In this document: positions 1-8,669 of the stretch, piece after piece
Numbering within the stretch: the first letter of the stretch is position 1
How the letters are laid out: every line of letters begins with the position of its first letter
Source of the DNA: Pseudopedobacter sp965218985
GTDB taxonomy: Bacteria > Bacteroidota > Bacteroidia > Sphingobacteriales > Sphingobacteriaceae
Direction: 5' to 3'
Assembly (NCBI GenBank): GCA_965218985.1
Contig: CBDCMP010000007.1
Coordinates: forward strand, 248,001 to 312,000
DNA: 64,000 nt
Program-made: the position numbers and the translations under genes
The notes under the pieces: generated by a model
What the model saw: the letters and a program-made list of their open reading frames with translations, nothing else
The model's database searches: none
What the model was told of the DNA's origin: nothing

Positions 1-1349
1 AAGGTACCTGAGCCAAAAACAGCCGGTTCGTTCATGTCATTCCAAACCCCGGCAACACCCACTTCCACCAACTCTTTAAACAAACCACCCCACCAATGTC
101 TTACTTCCGGATTGGTAAAATCAGGGAACTGGCACCTTCCCGGCCAAACATGGCCTTCCATGAAATAGTCGTCACTTCTTCTGCAGAAATATTTATTATC
201 CTTACCCTCTTTAAAAACCCAATAATTATCGTCCACTTTTATTCCGGGATCAATGATCACCACCATTTTGAAACCATCGTCAGAAAGCTCCTTGACCATC
301 TTCTTTGGGTTTGGGAAGTATTTCTTATTCCAAGTGAAACAACGATAACCGTCCATATAATCAATATCCAGATAAAGGGCATCACAAGGGATCTTCTTGG
401 TCCGGAAATTTTTAGCCAGATTCATCACCCTGGATTCAGGATAATAACTCCATCTGCATTGATGGTAACCTAATGCCCAAAGCGGTGGTAGTTTATGAGT
501 TCCGGTAAGGGTATGATATCTTTTAACCACATCCATCATGTGAGGGCCATGTATATAATAATATTGCAATTCACCGCCGTCAGCCCAAAAACTTAATTTG
601 CCATTATCCTCCTGAGCGAAATCAAAATGAGTTTTAAAAGTGTTGTCTAAGAAGATTCCATGAGCTTCTCCTTCATTCAAACTGATGAAGAAAGGGATAC
701 TTCTGTAAAGCGGATCCTGATTCCTGGCAAAGGAATAGGTGTCAGAATTCCAGTTTTGCAATCTTTTTCCCCGCAAATTAAGATCTGTAGGTTTATCTCC
801 CAAGCCAAAAAACGCTTCTTCAGGATAAGTCTTCTTGGTACAATAAACATAATATCCGCCAAACTGAACGTTCTCCTCCCAATGCATGGGAAGCAAGTCT
901 TCATTAATCAGTTTATTATCGTTATCAGCAAAAGATATATGAAAATTTTCCTTATTGATCAGACAAGTTACCGTGTTTGTGGACACCGAATAATGAGTCT
1001 CATCCTCGGTGAAAGTGAACACCGCCACTTTTTGGTCCAATTGGGGCACGGCATAGGAGAACTCCTCTAAAAAAACGCTGTGAGGAGCCAGCCTTACCCG
1101 GATGATCTCATCACTTACCACCCTGATCTCCACAGCAGCAGCACCATCGCTGAAGATATATTTGTTATGCTCTTGCTTCACCTCTTTTACTGCTCCCAGA
1201 AATTCTTTTTCTATAGGCTTTAGGCCTACAATTGGATTATTTACATGGTGGATCTCCTCTTCTTCTAACTCATCTACGGTGACCTCTATATGTTCTGATA
1301 TATCGTTGGGATCTTTTGGACCTTTGGGGCCTGTTTCCTTTTCTTTCAT
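1..1349 (-). CDS. Glycoside hydrolase family 31 alpha-glucosidase (C-terminus cut by window edge)
   Basis: About 449 codons are visible, read from an ATG at 1349 down to the window edge. The protein starts with a charged, Asp/Glu-rich tail, then a beta-rich N-terminal domain. The block with F-F-G-L-G-D-K (residues ~165-175) and the catalytic barrel segments follow. W-N-D-M-N-E-P near the window edge is the GH31 signature carrying the nucleophile Asp. The family hydrolyses alpha-glucosides from the non-reducing end; the exact substrate cannot be told. No signal peptide is seen, so it is probably cytoplasmic. The acid/base Asp and the C-terminal domains lie outside the window. It is divergent from the LuxE-like gene. 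Confidence 0.9.
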   Translation of the reverse strand, partial: MKEKETGPKGPKDPNDISEHIEVTVDELEEEEIHHVNNPIVGLKPIEKEFLGAVKEVKQEHNKYIFSDGAAAVEIRVVSDEIIRVRLAPHSVFLEEFSYAVPQLDQKVAVFTFTEDETHYSVSTNTVTCLINKENFHISFADNDNKLINEDLLPMHWEENVQFGGYYVYCTKKTYPEEAFFGLGDKPTDLNLRGKRLQNWNSDTYSFARNQDPLYRSIPFFISLNEGEAHGIFLDNTFKTHFDFAQEDNGKLSFWADGGELQYYYIHGPHMMDVVKRYHTLTGTHKLPPLWALGYHQCRWSYYPESRVMNLAKNFRTKKIPCDALYLDIDYMDGYRCFTWNKKYFPNPKKMVKELSDDGFKMVVIIDPGIKVDDNYWVFKEGKDNKYFCRRSDDYFMEGHVWPGRCQFPDFTNPEVRHWWGGLFKELVEVGVAGVWNDMNEPAVFGSGT

Positions 1350-1622
1350 AAATTGATTTGAAATTAATCTTTTGCTAAGATGCTCAATATCCTTTAATAA
1401 GTAAAACTTAAATCATATTTAAACAATAACATTTTACCAACAATGCAAGAAAAAGGATTCATTTTTGTTATTTTATTCATTAAATAACCACAATTTTAAT
1501 AATAAGTTTTCAAAACACCATTATCACCATAAAAACTGCTCCTTATTCAACACTAATCATCTTTATAAATAAATGAATTTCAGAGACAGAATGAATTTTA
1601 ACTCTTTATATGGTCTTATCTT

Positions 1623-1630
1623 TATATTTG
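1623..1630 (+). promoter_or_regulatory. Bacteroidota -7 box (TATATTTG) just before the LuxE-like gene
   Basis: TATATTTG fits the TAnnTTTG element of Bacteroidota promoters. It ends 4 nt before the ATG at 1635, so transcription would begin at or next to the start codon, a leaderless mRNA. No clear -33 TTG is seen at the right distance. The rest of the 285-bp gap to the GH31 gene shows nothing recognisable. Confidence 0.4.
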
Positions 1631-1634
1631 ATGA

Positions 1635-2603
1635 ATGAGTATTTACAAAATTCAAACTGAAGAAGAGTTTAATGATGCTTGCTTGGATGTTTTTAAGCTA
1701 CAAACCTTAACTATAGAGGTATATCGCGATTTCGTAAGGGCATTGTCAATTAAACCTGATGAGATCACTGATTATAAACAAATTCCATATTTACCGATCG
1801 AATTCTTCAAAACACATCAAATCATCGAAGATCAGGCTTTCGCCGATGTGGTTTTCTCCAGCTCTGGCACAACGGGCAGTCAAATCAGCAAACATTTTGT
1901 ACAGCATGTGAAGCTTTATGAAGACAGCTATCTTAGCGGATTTGAATATTTTTACGGAGATCTGAAGGAGATGTGCATCCTAGTTTTATTGCCTAACTAT
2001 TTAGAGCGTGAAGGTTCGTCTTTGGTTTATATGGCAGATGGCCTTATCAAGGGATCTAGCCATCCACAAAGCGGCTTTTTCCTTTATAATCATCATGCCT
2101 TATATCAAACTTTAATGAATTTAAAGGAGAAGCAACAAAAAACGTTGTTGATTGGAGTGACTTATGCACTTCTGGATTTTGCAGAACAACATCCAATCAA
2201 CTTTCCGGAACTGTTAGTGATGGAGACCGGCGGCATGAAAGGCCAAAGGAAAGAAATGGTTCGGGAGGAGCTGCATCAAACACTTTGCAGGGGCTTTGGC
2301 GTGGAGAAAATCCACTCTGAATATGGAATGACTGAATTATTATCACAAGCTTACTCGAAGGGAGACGGCATATTCTATTGCCCCCCCTGGATGAAGATCC
2401 TCATCAGGGATATCAACGATCCATTATCTTTGACAAAAGATGCAAGAACAGGGGGCATCAATGTGATAGATTTAGCGAATATGCATTCCTGCTCCTTCAT
2501 CGCCACCAAAGATCTTGGAAGAATTCATTCAAATGATTCTTTTGAAGTGCTTGGAAGGTTTGACGATAGTGATGTAAGAGGTTGTAATTTGATGGTGGAA
2601 TGA
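1635..2603 (+). CDS. LuxE-like acyl-protein synthetase / PaaK-LuxE family
   Basis: A 322-residue protein of the adenylate-forming LuxE family, which activates fatty acids with ATP and passes the acyl group to a cysteine. The phosphate-binding loop S-S-S-G-T-T-G-S is at residues ~75-82. H-S-E-Y-G-M-T-E-L, around residue 227, is the expected adenylation-core motif, where the E-Y-G-M-T-E block binds the nucleotide. The length is slightly below that of luminous LuxE (about 370). No luxAB genes are beside it; a LuxC-like reductase lies 29 kb away. In Bacteroidota such proteins are common and not linked to light emission; the acyl substrate is unknown. Confidence 0.8.
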   Translation: MSIYKIQTEEEFNDACLDVFKLQTLTIEVYRDFVRALSIKPDEITDYKQIPYLPIEFFKTHQIIEDQAFADVVFSSSGTTGSQISKHFVQHVKLYEDSYLSGFEYFYGDLKEMCILVLLPNYLEREGSSLVYMADGLIKGSSHPQSGFFLYNHHALYQTLMNLKEKQQKTLLIGVTYALLDFAEQHPINFPELLVMETGGMKGQRKEMVREELHQTLCRGFGVEKIHSEYGMTELLSQAYSKGDGIFYCPPWMKILIRDINDPLSLTKDARTGGINVIDLANMHSCSFIATKDLGRIHSNDSFEVLGRFDDSDVRGCNLMVE

Positions 2604-2626
2604 AAATTAAGGCTTATTATAACAAC

Positions 2627-3076
2627 CTAAAAAAGTCGGGGATCAAAACTGAAGTAGCTTTTATCCACTAATTTCATTTTTAAAGCTTCTGAGTGTAGCG
2701 GGTTTAAAATAAAATTGAACTCACCGCTCACCACTGCCGATGGCACTTTCAATAATGGGAATTCATTAGTTTTAAAAAAACGATCCCCTATTAACTGCAA
2801 CTGCTTTAAGAAGGGGAAAGTATTCCAGTTTTCTGGTAAAGATTTTTTCTCTATTTCGAGAAAAGAGGCTTCACAGCTGAATTCAGTCATGCAAAAATCA
2901 TCTGGCAAAAGCAGTGTTGGCAAATGGACAAGTACCTCCAAAACTGCCAAAGCCCTTGAATTAGCGAAATAAACAGCAGGCACACCTATAGAATTCCAAC
3001 GGCCACCGTTAATTCTTGCTCCTTCACCAGATAGCTCAGCAGAGAACCTGCAAATCCCTAGTCTATAAAGTTTCAC
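2627..3076 (-). CDS. RES-domain toxin (NAD+-degrading family)
   Basis: A 149-residue RES-family protein. The start is GTG at 3076, which shares one base with the TAG stop of the upstream antitoxin. The RES signature is clear: Y-R near the N-terminus, then G-G-R-W-N-S at ~25-30, the block around V-Y-F-A-N-S, and A-L-A-V-L-E at ~43-48, supplying the Arg, Tyr/Ser and Glu of the active site. Characterised RES toxins deplete cellular NAD+, by phosphorolysis or hydrolysis. The overlap with the Xre/MbcA-type gene marks a type II toxin-antitoxin pair. Residues look intact, so it is probably functional. Confidence 0.9.
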   Translation of the reverse strand: MKLYRLGICRFSAELSGEGARINGGRWNSIGVPAVYFANSRALAVLEVLVHLPTLLLPDDFCMTEFSCEASFLEIEKKSLPENWNTFPFLKQLQLIGDRFFKTNEFPLLKVPSAVVSGEFNFILNPLHSEALKMKLVDKSYFSFDPRLF

Positions 3077-3573
3077 TAAGAAAAAATACCGTGTTCTATC
3101 CTGCCCAATTCTCTTAGAACCAGTTCAAAACCAATGGATGAATCTAGCAAAGCAAAAGGGGTTTGGCCTTTAAACACATGTGAAGGTGTTTTTATCCAGG
3201 TTTTAAACTTCTCTAAAGAACCAAAAACTTCCTCGCCTCTGGCGTATAAGCGGGCCAGTTCCAAAGCTTTTTCTGAATATTCGGCTTTTACCAAACTGCT
3301 TTCTTCAAAACGCTGAAAAGTGCGCTCCGAAATATGCATAATATGACTAAATTCCTGAAGAGTGACTGATATTTTCTTTGTCAAATTAAGCATCGCTTTT
3401 TTTGGAATCCCACGCCGGGCAAGCTCCATCAAATCAAAATCCGAAAGGACGTTTGATTTTAATTTTAATGCACTTGACCCACCGAAAAAAGCCAAAGCTA
3501 AATTTGCCGAATCGTGCAAGACTGTGGTATAATCAATAATTGGCTCTTTCAATCTATTTTCCATATCAGACAT
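3076..3573 (-). CDS. Xre/MbcA/ParS-type antitoxin (DUF2384)
   Basis: A 165-residue partner of the RES toxin. The N-terminal half (residues ~40-95) contains a helix-turn-helix-like block, with I-S-E-R-T-F-Q-R-F as the likely recognition helix. The C-terminal part is the DUF2384 domain, with A-R-G-E-E-V-F-G-S and the conserved W-I-K-T-P and G-Q-T-P-F-A-L-L-D elements, which plugs the toxin active site in studied pairs. It is the first gene of the operon and probably represses its own promoter (see 3579-3610). The start is the ATG at 3573, 5 nt after the -7 box. Confidence 0.9.
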   Translation of the reverse strand: MSDMENRLKEPIIDYTTVLHDSANLALAFFGGSSALKLKSNVLSDFDLMELARRGIPKKAMLNLTKKISVTLQEFSHIMHISERTFQRFEESSLVKAEYSEKALELARLYARGEEVFGSLEKFKTWIKTPSHVFKGQTPFALLDSSIGFELVLRELGRIEHGIFS

Positions 3574-3578
3574 TTATC

Positions 3579-3610
3579 CAAAAATAAATACTATTTGTCT
3601 AATTATCAAA
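3579..3610 (-). promoter_or_regulatory. Promoter of the RES/Xre operon
   Basis: Read on the minus strand: TTTG (3607-3610), a 20-nt spacer, then TATTTTTG (3579-3586), matching the Bacteroidota TTTG-N19/20-TAnnTTTG form. The -7 box ends 5 nt from the antitoxin ATG, so the mRNA should be leaderless or nearly so. Confidence 0.55.
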
Positions 3611-3873
3611 TTTTTTCGCACTTATTAATAAAACAACCTTCTTTCTGTTTTTTAGATAGCTTTCATGTCAAACAAATGTTGGATACGCATCTATTCAGTT
3701 GTCAAATTAGTGCAATGCCAAAGTTTGAATTGATGATTGGACGGAAATCAAACCAATTCTTTCATAGCCCTTTAACTGCTGATCATGTTTTATCCTCATC
3801 AAATTTGATGAATTGCGTTCGTTACTCTTTTTTAGAGATCGATTACACAAAGATATTTGATGGAAATCACTTA

Positions 3874-4045
3874 GAGCCTGTCTAAATTTAGAATCAATTA
3901 TTATTTTAGTCATTAAATGTGCTCGGTAATACACAAATTTTGCTGATTTTTCCATTTCCGATTGCTCATCAAATTGAAAAATCCGCGTATCTGCGGGAGA
4001 AATTGGCTTATACAAAAAACAACTCAACCATTTTTGGACAGCTTC
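3874..4045. mobile_element. MITE-like element with GAGCCTGTCTAAA end (172 bp)
   Basis: The left end reads GAGCCTGTCTAAATTT. The right end, read inward on the other strand, is GAAGCTGTCCAAAAAT, so the termini are imperfect inverted repeats. TTA flanks both sides (3871-3873 and 4046-4048), a likely 3-bp target duplication. The interior differs from the 161-bp family next to it and encodes nothing convincing. It abuts element 4049-4209, sharing the TTA. The stretch 3611-3870 between the toxin-antitoxin promoter and this element holds no gene I can support. Confidence 0.5.
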
Positions 4046-4048
4046 TTA

Positions 4049-4209
4049 GAGTCTGTTTAAATTTATGTCATGAGATTGTTTATAACTTATTTTTGAGCGA
4101 AACGAGGCAAATTTTGTAGAGATAGCCGGGCATCTATCTCGAAAAATTTAACAGATTTGCAGCCAAAAAGAAGCGTAAACAAATTATTAGATAAATTTTA
4201 AACAGGCTC
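4049..4209 (+). mobile_element. 161-bp MITE-like element, copy 1
   Basis: First of three near-identical elements. Ends GAGTCTGTTTAAATTTAT and (other strand) GAGCCTGTTTAAAATTTAT form terminal inverted repeats. TTA duplications lie at 4046-4048 and 4210-4212. The core contains the hairpin GAGATAG-CCGGGCAT-CTATCTC. No coding capacity. The right-hand TTA is also the stop codon (TAA) of tyrS, so the element landed exactly at the end of that gene. Confidence 0.8.
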
Positions 4210-5493
4210 TTATTTAACCGCCACCAAAAAGTAGTTCTTCTTCCCCTTTTGAACCACTAAAGACTTTCCATTGATCAAATCTGAAACGGTAAAGACCTTA
4301 TCAGGAGCAGAAACCTTCTCCCGGTTCACAGAAACGCCACCTCCAATAATCATTTTCTTAGCTTCTCCTTTTGAAGGGAAAATAGAAGTTTTATCTACAA
4401 GCAAAGTTAGAATATCATAGCCTCCAATAAATTCCTCTTTGGAGATATTGAACTGAGGAATGCCTTCAAAAACTTGTGAGACCCCCTCATCACCTAAAGA
4501 TTTGAGAAAATCTAAAGAGCCGCTCGCAAATAGAAAGTCTGTGGTTTTTAACGCGGTTTCCAAAGCTGCTGCACCATGAACTCTTTCAGTGATGTCTTTA
4601 GCCATAGCCTTTTGCAACGCCCTTTGATGAGGTGCTTTTGCGTGTTCATCAATCAAATTATTGATCTCCTTTTCCTCAAAGAAAGTAAAAATTTTGATGT
4701 AATTAGCAGCGTCGTCATCTGAAGCATTCAACCAAAACTGGTAGAATTGGTACGGGCTGGTCTTCTTTGCATCCAGCCAAACATTGCCACCTTCAGTTTT
4801 CCCGAATTTAGTGCCGTCAGATTTTTTGATTAGAGGAGAAGTTAATGCGAAAGCTTGCCCCCCGTCTTTTCTTCTGATGAATTCGGTCCCGGTGATGATA
4901 TTCCCCCACTGGTCTGATCCCCCCATCTGCAGCACACAATTTTTGTGCTTCCACAGATAATAGAAATCATAGCCCTGAACCAACTGGTAAGAAAATTCAG
5001 TGAAAGACATCCCCACTTCACTCTCCAGCCTCTTTTTAACAGAATCTTTAGCCATCATATAATTAACAGTGATGTGCTTGCCCACCTCTCTGATGAAATC
5101 CAGAAAAGTGAAGCTTTTGAACCAATCATAATTGTTCACGATCTCAGCACTGTTGTCTCCGCAATCAAAATCTAAAAACCGTTCTAGCTGACCTTGAATT
5201 CCTTTTAGATTGTGATTCAATAATTCTTCAGAGAGTAAATTTCTCTCCTGTGATTTTCCTGACGGATCTCCAACCATTCCGGTTGCGCCGCCCACTAAAG
5301 CAAATGGTTTGTGCCCGGCCTTTTGAAAGCGAACCAACGTCATGATTTGCAATAAACTACCCACATGTAAGGAATCTGCAGTGGGGTCAAAACCTATATA
5401 ACCACTAGCCATGCCTTTAGCCAATTCTTCTTCGGTTCCGGGCATGATATCATGTAATAATCCCCGCCAGCGCAGTTCTTCAACAAAATTCAT
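4210..5493 (-). CDS. tyrS: Tyrosyl-tRNA synthetase
   Basis: Class I aminoacyl-tRNA synthetase of 427 residues, the usual bacterial length, charging tRNA-Tyr in the cytoplasm. H-V-G-S at residues 43-46 is the HIGH motif. K-F-G-K-T-E after K-S-D-G-T (~235) is the KMSKS counterpart of the TyrRS type. Tyrosine-pocket motifs Q-G-Y-D-F and G-G-S-D-Q-W-G-N are present. The C-terminal ~65 residues form an S4 RNA-binding domain. The stop codon coincides with the target duplication of the MITE-like element downstream, leaving the protein intact. Confidence 0.97.
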   Translation of the reverse strand: MNFVEELRWRGLLHDIMPGTEEELAKGMASGYIGFDPTADSLHVGSLLQIMTLVRFQKAGHKPFALVGGATGMVGDPSGKSQERNLLSEELLNHNLKGIQGQLERFLDFDCGDNSAEIVNNYDWFKSFTFLDFIREVGKHITVNYMMAKDSVKKRLESEVGMSFTEFSYQLVQGYDFYYLWKHKNCVLQMGGSDQWGNIITGTEFIRRKDGGQAFALTSPLIKKSDGTKFGKTEGGNVWLDAKKTSPYQFYQFWLNASDDDAANYIKIFTFFEEKEINNLIDEHAKAPHQRALQKAMAKDITERVHGAAALETALKTTDFLFASGSLDFLKSLGDEGVSQVFEGIPQFNISKEEFIGGYDILTLLVDKTSIFPSKGEAKKMIIGGGVSVNREKVSAPDKVFTVSDLINGKSLVVQKGKKNYFLVAVK

Positions 5494-5533
5494 CTTCGTG
5501 TTTATTAAAATTTGTTTTTATCTTGGAAAAGCG

Positions 5534-5541
5534 CAAATATA
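5534..5541 (-). promoter_or_regulatory. -7 box of the tyrS promoter
   Basis: TATATTTG on the minus strand, ending about 40 nt upstream of the tyrS ATG. A good TAnnTTTG match; no TTG is found at the 19-nt spacing, so only the -7 element is supported. Confidence 0.45.
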
Positions 5542-5596
5542 TGATTTCGTCAGAAAATGTATCATTTAAAGTCATCCTCCGTAACGGTTAAGACCC

Positions 5597-6274
5597 ATGA
5601 ATTTTTTATCACATTTTTATTTTGACAGGCATAATCCCAACCCTTACGAGGTTTTAGGGATGGTTTTGCCTGATCTGATAAAAAATGCAGATAAAAGCTG
5701 GAACATGCATCCAGAGAAGAAAGAAGAACTTTTTTGTGACGACCTCCTACATTCAGCGTTGGTAAAAGGTTGGAAAAAGCATTTGGAAGTAGACAAACTT
5801 TTTCATAGCTCCTCCTTTTTCCATTATCATCAACATCAAATAAAGCTAATGATAAGGACAACTCTAAAAGGCTCCCCGGTAAAACCTTTTTTTTTGGGAC
5901 ATATTAGCCTGGAATTGATGTTGGACAGCCTGCTCCTTACCGGTCAGTTAATAGATCCAAATGTTTTCTATCAACATTTAGATGCGGTAGAAAATGAAGT
6001 CATAAAAAAATTCCTGCTGCTAAATGACATGGAAGATACTGATCGCTTCTTCCATTTTTACGGTATATTCAAGAAAGAAAAATACCTTTTCAGCTATTCA
6101 AATCCCGATAAAATCACCTATGCATTGAAGCGAATTTGCATGAGGCTGTGGGAAAATCCTTTTACCTTAGCGCAGGAGGAGGCCATTACCAGATATTTAT
6201 TAAACTACAAACATCGCCTCTCCGAAGAATTTATGTATATCTTTAAAATGATTGATGACCAGTTAAACCGATGA
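5597..6274 (+). CDS. AcpH-like (DUF479) family protein
   Basis: A 225-residue, mainly helical protein that begins M-N-F-L-S-H-F-Y-F and continues with L-P-D-L-I-K-N-A-D. This N-terminus resembles acyl-carrier-protein phosphodiesterase (M-N-F-L-A-H followed by a G-D metal-binding segment), which removes the phosphopantetheine arm from ACP. His-rich stretches F-H-Y-H-Q-H and F-L-G-H-I-S-L-E could provide further metal ligands of an HD-like site. Bacteroidota relatives are usually annotated only as hypothetical, so the enzymatic role is inference. It is divergent from tyrS and convergent with the transpeptidase gene. Confidence 0.65.
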   Translation: MNFLSHFYFDRHNPNPYEVLGMVLPDLIKNADKSWNMHPEKKEELFCDDLLHSALVKGWKKHLEVDKLFHSSSFFHYHQHQIKLMIRTTLKGSPVKPFFLGHISLELMLDSLLLTGQLIDPNVFYQHLDAVENEVIKKFLLLNDMEDTDRFFHFYGIFKKEKYLFSYSNPDKITYALKRICMRLWENPFTLAQEEAITRYLLNYKHRLSEEFMYIFKMIDDQLNR

Positions 6275-6658
6275 TCAAACACATATGATCATGCTCTTAG
6301 CACTCCTTTAACGTTATTTATAAAAGAAGGATCTCAGATACCTAAATAATGACCTAGTGCACAACCTTGTCATTTTACCATAGGCAAGAAAACTCCTGAG
6401 AAAAAAGTTCCTAACTGTCCAAGCGTAATGTTTTGTTCTCAGAAGTTTTTTAGGGCTGATCTATATGACGCCTACCCCTGATGATCGCTAAGGGGTTGCC
6501 TTAATTCTAATCTGTATGGTACCCTATTAAGATAAAAACATCCAATAATGCAGTGTTAATCATAAAACTACGAAAAATCATCTTTTTAAATTACTTATTA
6601 TCAATGATATAAGTCTTTTGACTTTCTAATTTTAACTTTTAACTTAACACTAATTGAA
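6275..6658. other. Intergenic gap between convergent genes, with a probable bidirectional terminator
   Basis: 384 bp without a gene. An imperfect inverted repeat lies at 6389-6402 and 6436-6449 (AAAACTCCTGAGAA against TTCTCAGAAGTTTT, 13 of 14 paired), with A-rich and T-rich outer sides, as expected of a bidirectional terminator. The loop is long (33 nt). A smaller pair ACCCCT/AGGGGT follows near 6474-6497. Nothing else recognisable. Confidence 0.4.
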
Positions 6659-8137
6659 TTAAAATGAAGCCATATAATTTTTAAACTTTGGCATCAGCAG
6701 TTTATCATACCCATAAACATCTTTAGAGGCAATTAAATTTCCTGCATCATCTGTCCAGGCAGTATAATAAGAGATGAAAACGGGAACGGGATCCTTAATC
6801 TTTACCCATCTTGAATCAGCTTTTTGTCCATTTGAAGCGGCTTCAGTCTCTGCTTTTATCTCATCAGATTCTTGCTTATCATTTAATAAAAATTCCTGCA
6901 ATTTCATTGGCTGTTCCACCCTTACACAGCCATGGCTCACAGCTCTCATATCTTGTTTAAACATTGCCTGAGCCGGAGTATCGTGTAAATAAATGGCATA
7001 TGGGTTTTGGAAGATGAATTTAATTTGTCCTAAAGAATTGTCAGCCCCAGGATTTTGTTTGAAAGAATACTCCCCGGGTTGCACATTGTTCCAATCTATA
7101 TTCTCAGATTCCATTAATTGCCCGCTGCTATTATAAGCTACCATGTCATGGCTGACCAAATAATTAGGATTATTTTTTAAGCTCGCTAAAATCTCTGTGG
7201 AAGCAATGCTCTCAGGAATGTTCCAAACAGGATTTACCTGCATCGTGTTCACCATTCCGCTTAAAATTGGCGTCTCATGTCCACCTGCTTCGCCCACGCA
7301 AACTTTCATCTGTAAATCAGTGGTGTTGTCTTGTATCAACCTCAATTTAAACTCAGGGATATTTACCAAAAGATACTTGCCTTTATATTCCTTTACGGGC
7401 CATCTTAAACGCTCCATCGAAAGGTAAATCTTCTCTTTGTCTTCCTGGCTTAGCCTTTTGGTTGTTTCAGGCTTATCATCATTGATGATTAAATTAGCTA
7501 ATCTTTGATAATAACCATTCTTTGGCTGTAGTTCCTGTAAAAATTTCACCATGTCCAGTTGGGCCAAAGTTTTCTTTGCATCAATGATATCTGGCCTGCT
7601 AACACTTACATAGTATCTGCTCAACACCGTTTTTGGATTCACTGCGCCATACCTTAATATATTCGCATAGTTGATCAGCCCATCAGCACAGTAAAGCTCA
7701 AGCTGGGCGAGTACCGGATAACTATCCTCCACCTTTTTGAATTTCTTTGTTTTTACCTCTTTCATCAATTCAGTGATTTTATCTGCATGGAAATAATCAG
7801 GATTTAGGCCATGATATTTCGCATTCAGTAAATATTGATGAAGCGTATCCAATTGTCCATTTACCAAAAAGGCACCCATTAATGTGAGGCCCTTGTCTTC
7901 TTCCTTATATATTTTACTGATCCAGATTGGATCATGCAATTGAGGTTTGATCTCCTTGTATTGAGTTCTAAAAACTTCGTTGTACGCAGTGGTGTCAAAA
8001 TCTTTGTATTTTTTACTTTTAAAAACTTTTGCCAAATCTCTTCCAAACTCCTCATGCCTGCCCTTAGAACAGGACACTATCATCAAGGAAGAAATTAAGA
8101 AAAGCGTTAATATTTGTCTAATTTTCATATTTTGCAT
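6659..8137 (-). CDS. L,D-transpeptidase lipoprotein (YkuD catalytic domain)
   Basis: A 492-residue peptidoglycan-remodelling enzyme of the YkuD/YcbB type, which makes 3-3 cross-links or attaches proteins to the cell wall. The N-terminus is a lipoprotein signal, S-L-M-I-V-S-C with Cys23 as the lipid-modified residue. Residues ~60-220 form the helical scaffold seen in long Bacteroidota/Proteobacteria members. The catalytic domain (~255-440) carries Y-L-H-D-T-P and S-H-G-C-V-R, the active-site His and Cys. It probably acts in the periplasm, anchored to a membrane. An alternative start at 8128 lies three codons in and would keep the signal. Confidence 0.93.
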   Translation of the reverse strand: MQNMKIRQILTLFLISSLMIVSCSKGRHEEFGRDLAKVFKSKKYKDFDTTAYNEVFRTQYKEIKPQLHDPIWISKIYKEEDKGLTLMGAFLVNGQLDTLHQYLLNAKYHGLNPDYFHADKITELMKEVKTKKFKKVEDSYPVLAQLELYCADGLINYANILRYGAVNPKTVLSRYYVSVSRPDIIDAKKTLAQLDMVKFLQELQPKNGYYQRLANLIINDDKPETTKRLSQEDKEKIYLSMERLRWPVKEYKGKYLLVNIPEFKLRLIQDNTTDLQMKVCVGEAGGHETPILSGMVNTMQVNPVWNIPESIASTEILASLKNNPNYLVSHDMVAYNSSGQLMESENIDWNNVQPGEYSFKQNPGADNSLGQIKFIFQNPYAIYLHDTPAQAMFKQDMRAVSHGCVRVEQPMKLQEFLLNDKQESDEIKAETEAASNGQKADSRWVKIKDPVPVFISYYTAWTDDAGNLIASKDVYGYDKLLMPKFKNYMASF

Positions 8138-8266
8138 TTTTTCTCACTATAAGGCAATTCACATGCCCTTAAATGTTTAACCATATAATATAAAAATTTA
8201 GACTAAATATTAAATCAAAATGAAGAATGGTATGTTCTTTATTATCATTCATTAAAACTTATTTTT

Positions 8267-8578
8267 ATGACCATTCAAGTAAATACCGATAATCATATCG
8301 AAGGAAAAGAAGATTTAAGCAATTACATCAACAATTTGTTTAATGAAAAACTTGTTCGTTTTGACGCACACGTAACCCGCGTAGAAGTTCATCTAAGTGA
8401 TGAGAATGCCGGCAAAGCCGGTGCTGACGATAAAAAATGCAACATCGAAGCCAGACTAGAGGGTTTAGAGCCAATCTTTGTGAGCGCACAGTCTGATCAA
8501 ATCTCTGCAGCCATACATGATGGGCTTCAGAAAATCAAAAGAGCCATTGAACACAGTTTAGACAGGGTAAAGAATTAA
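8267..8578 (+). CDS. hpf: Ribosome hibernation promoting factor / RaiA family
   Basis: A 103-residue short-form HPF/RaiA protein. It starts with M-T-I-Q-V-N-T-D and has the conserved segment R-V-E-V-H-L-S-D-E followed by C-N-I-E-A-R-L-E-G, giving the beta-alpha-beta-beta-beta-alpha fold. Proteins of this family bind the 30S decoding region in slow growth and inactivate or dimerise ribosomes. No C-terminal dimerisation domain is present, so it is the short type. It is monocistronic, closed by the strong terminator at 8583-8617. Confidence 0.92.
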   Translation: MTIQVNTDNHIEGKEDLSNYINNLFNEKLVRFDAHVTRVEVHLSDENAGKAGADDKKCNIEARLEGLEPIFVSAQSDQISAAIHDGLQKIKRAIEHSLDRVKN

Positions 8579-8582
8579 AGGA

Positions 8583-8617
8583 AAAAGGAGTTGAACTAAG
8601 GCTCAACTCCTTTTATT
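8583..8617 (+). terminator. Rho-independent terminator after hpf
   Basis: A perfect 12-bp stem, AAAAGGAGTTGA (8583-8594) and TCAACTCCTTTT (8603-8614), with an 8-nt loop and a T run. It separates hpf from the histidine operon. Confidence 0.9.
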
Positions 8618-8669
8618 ACCCTATTTTATTCATTAAACTCTACCATTGAGTTTTTTAATCTACAAAAAC

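Noticed and set aside
677..1070. Open frames inside the GH31 region, both strands
   Set aside because: They lie in other frames of a long GH31 coding sequence with clear catalytic motif.
1635..2603. Bioluminescence (lux) operon
   Set aside because: Only LuxE- and LuxC-like proteins occur, far apart. The luciferase-like monooxygenase at 27117 belongs to a broad oxidoreductase class, not LuxA or LuxB.
3514..3885. Forward-strand open frame over the toxin-antitoxin promoter ending L-E-P-V
   Set aside because: It covers the antitoxin start and promoter, has no recognisable domain, and its last residues come from a repeat end.
5562..5861. Minus-strand frame opposite the AcpH-like gene
   Set aside because: It is antisense to a gene with family motifs, with no domain of its own.
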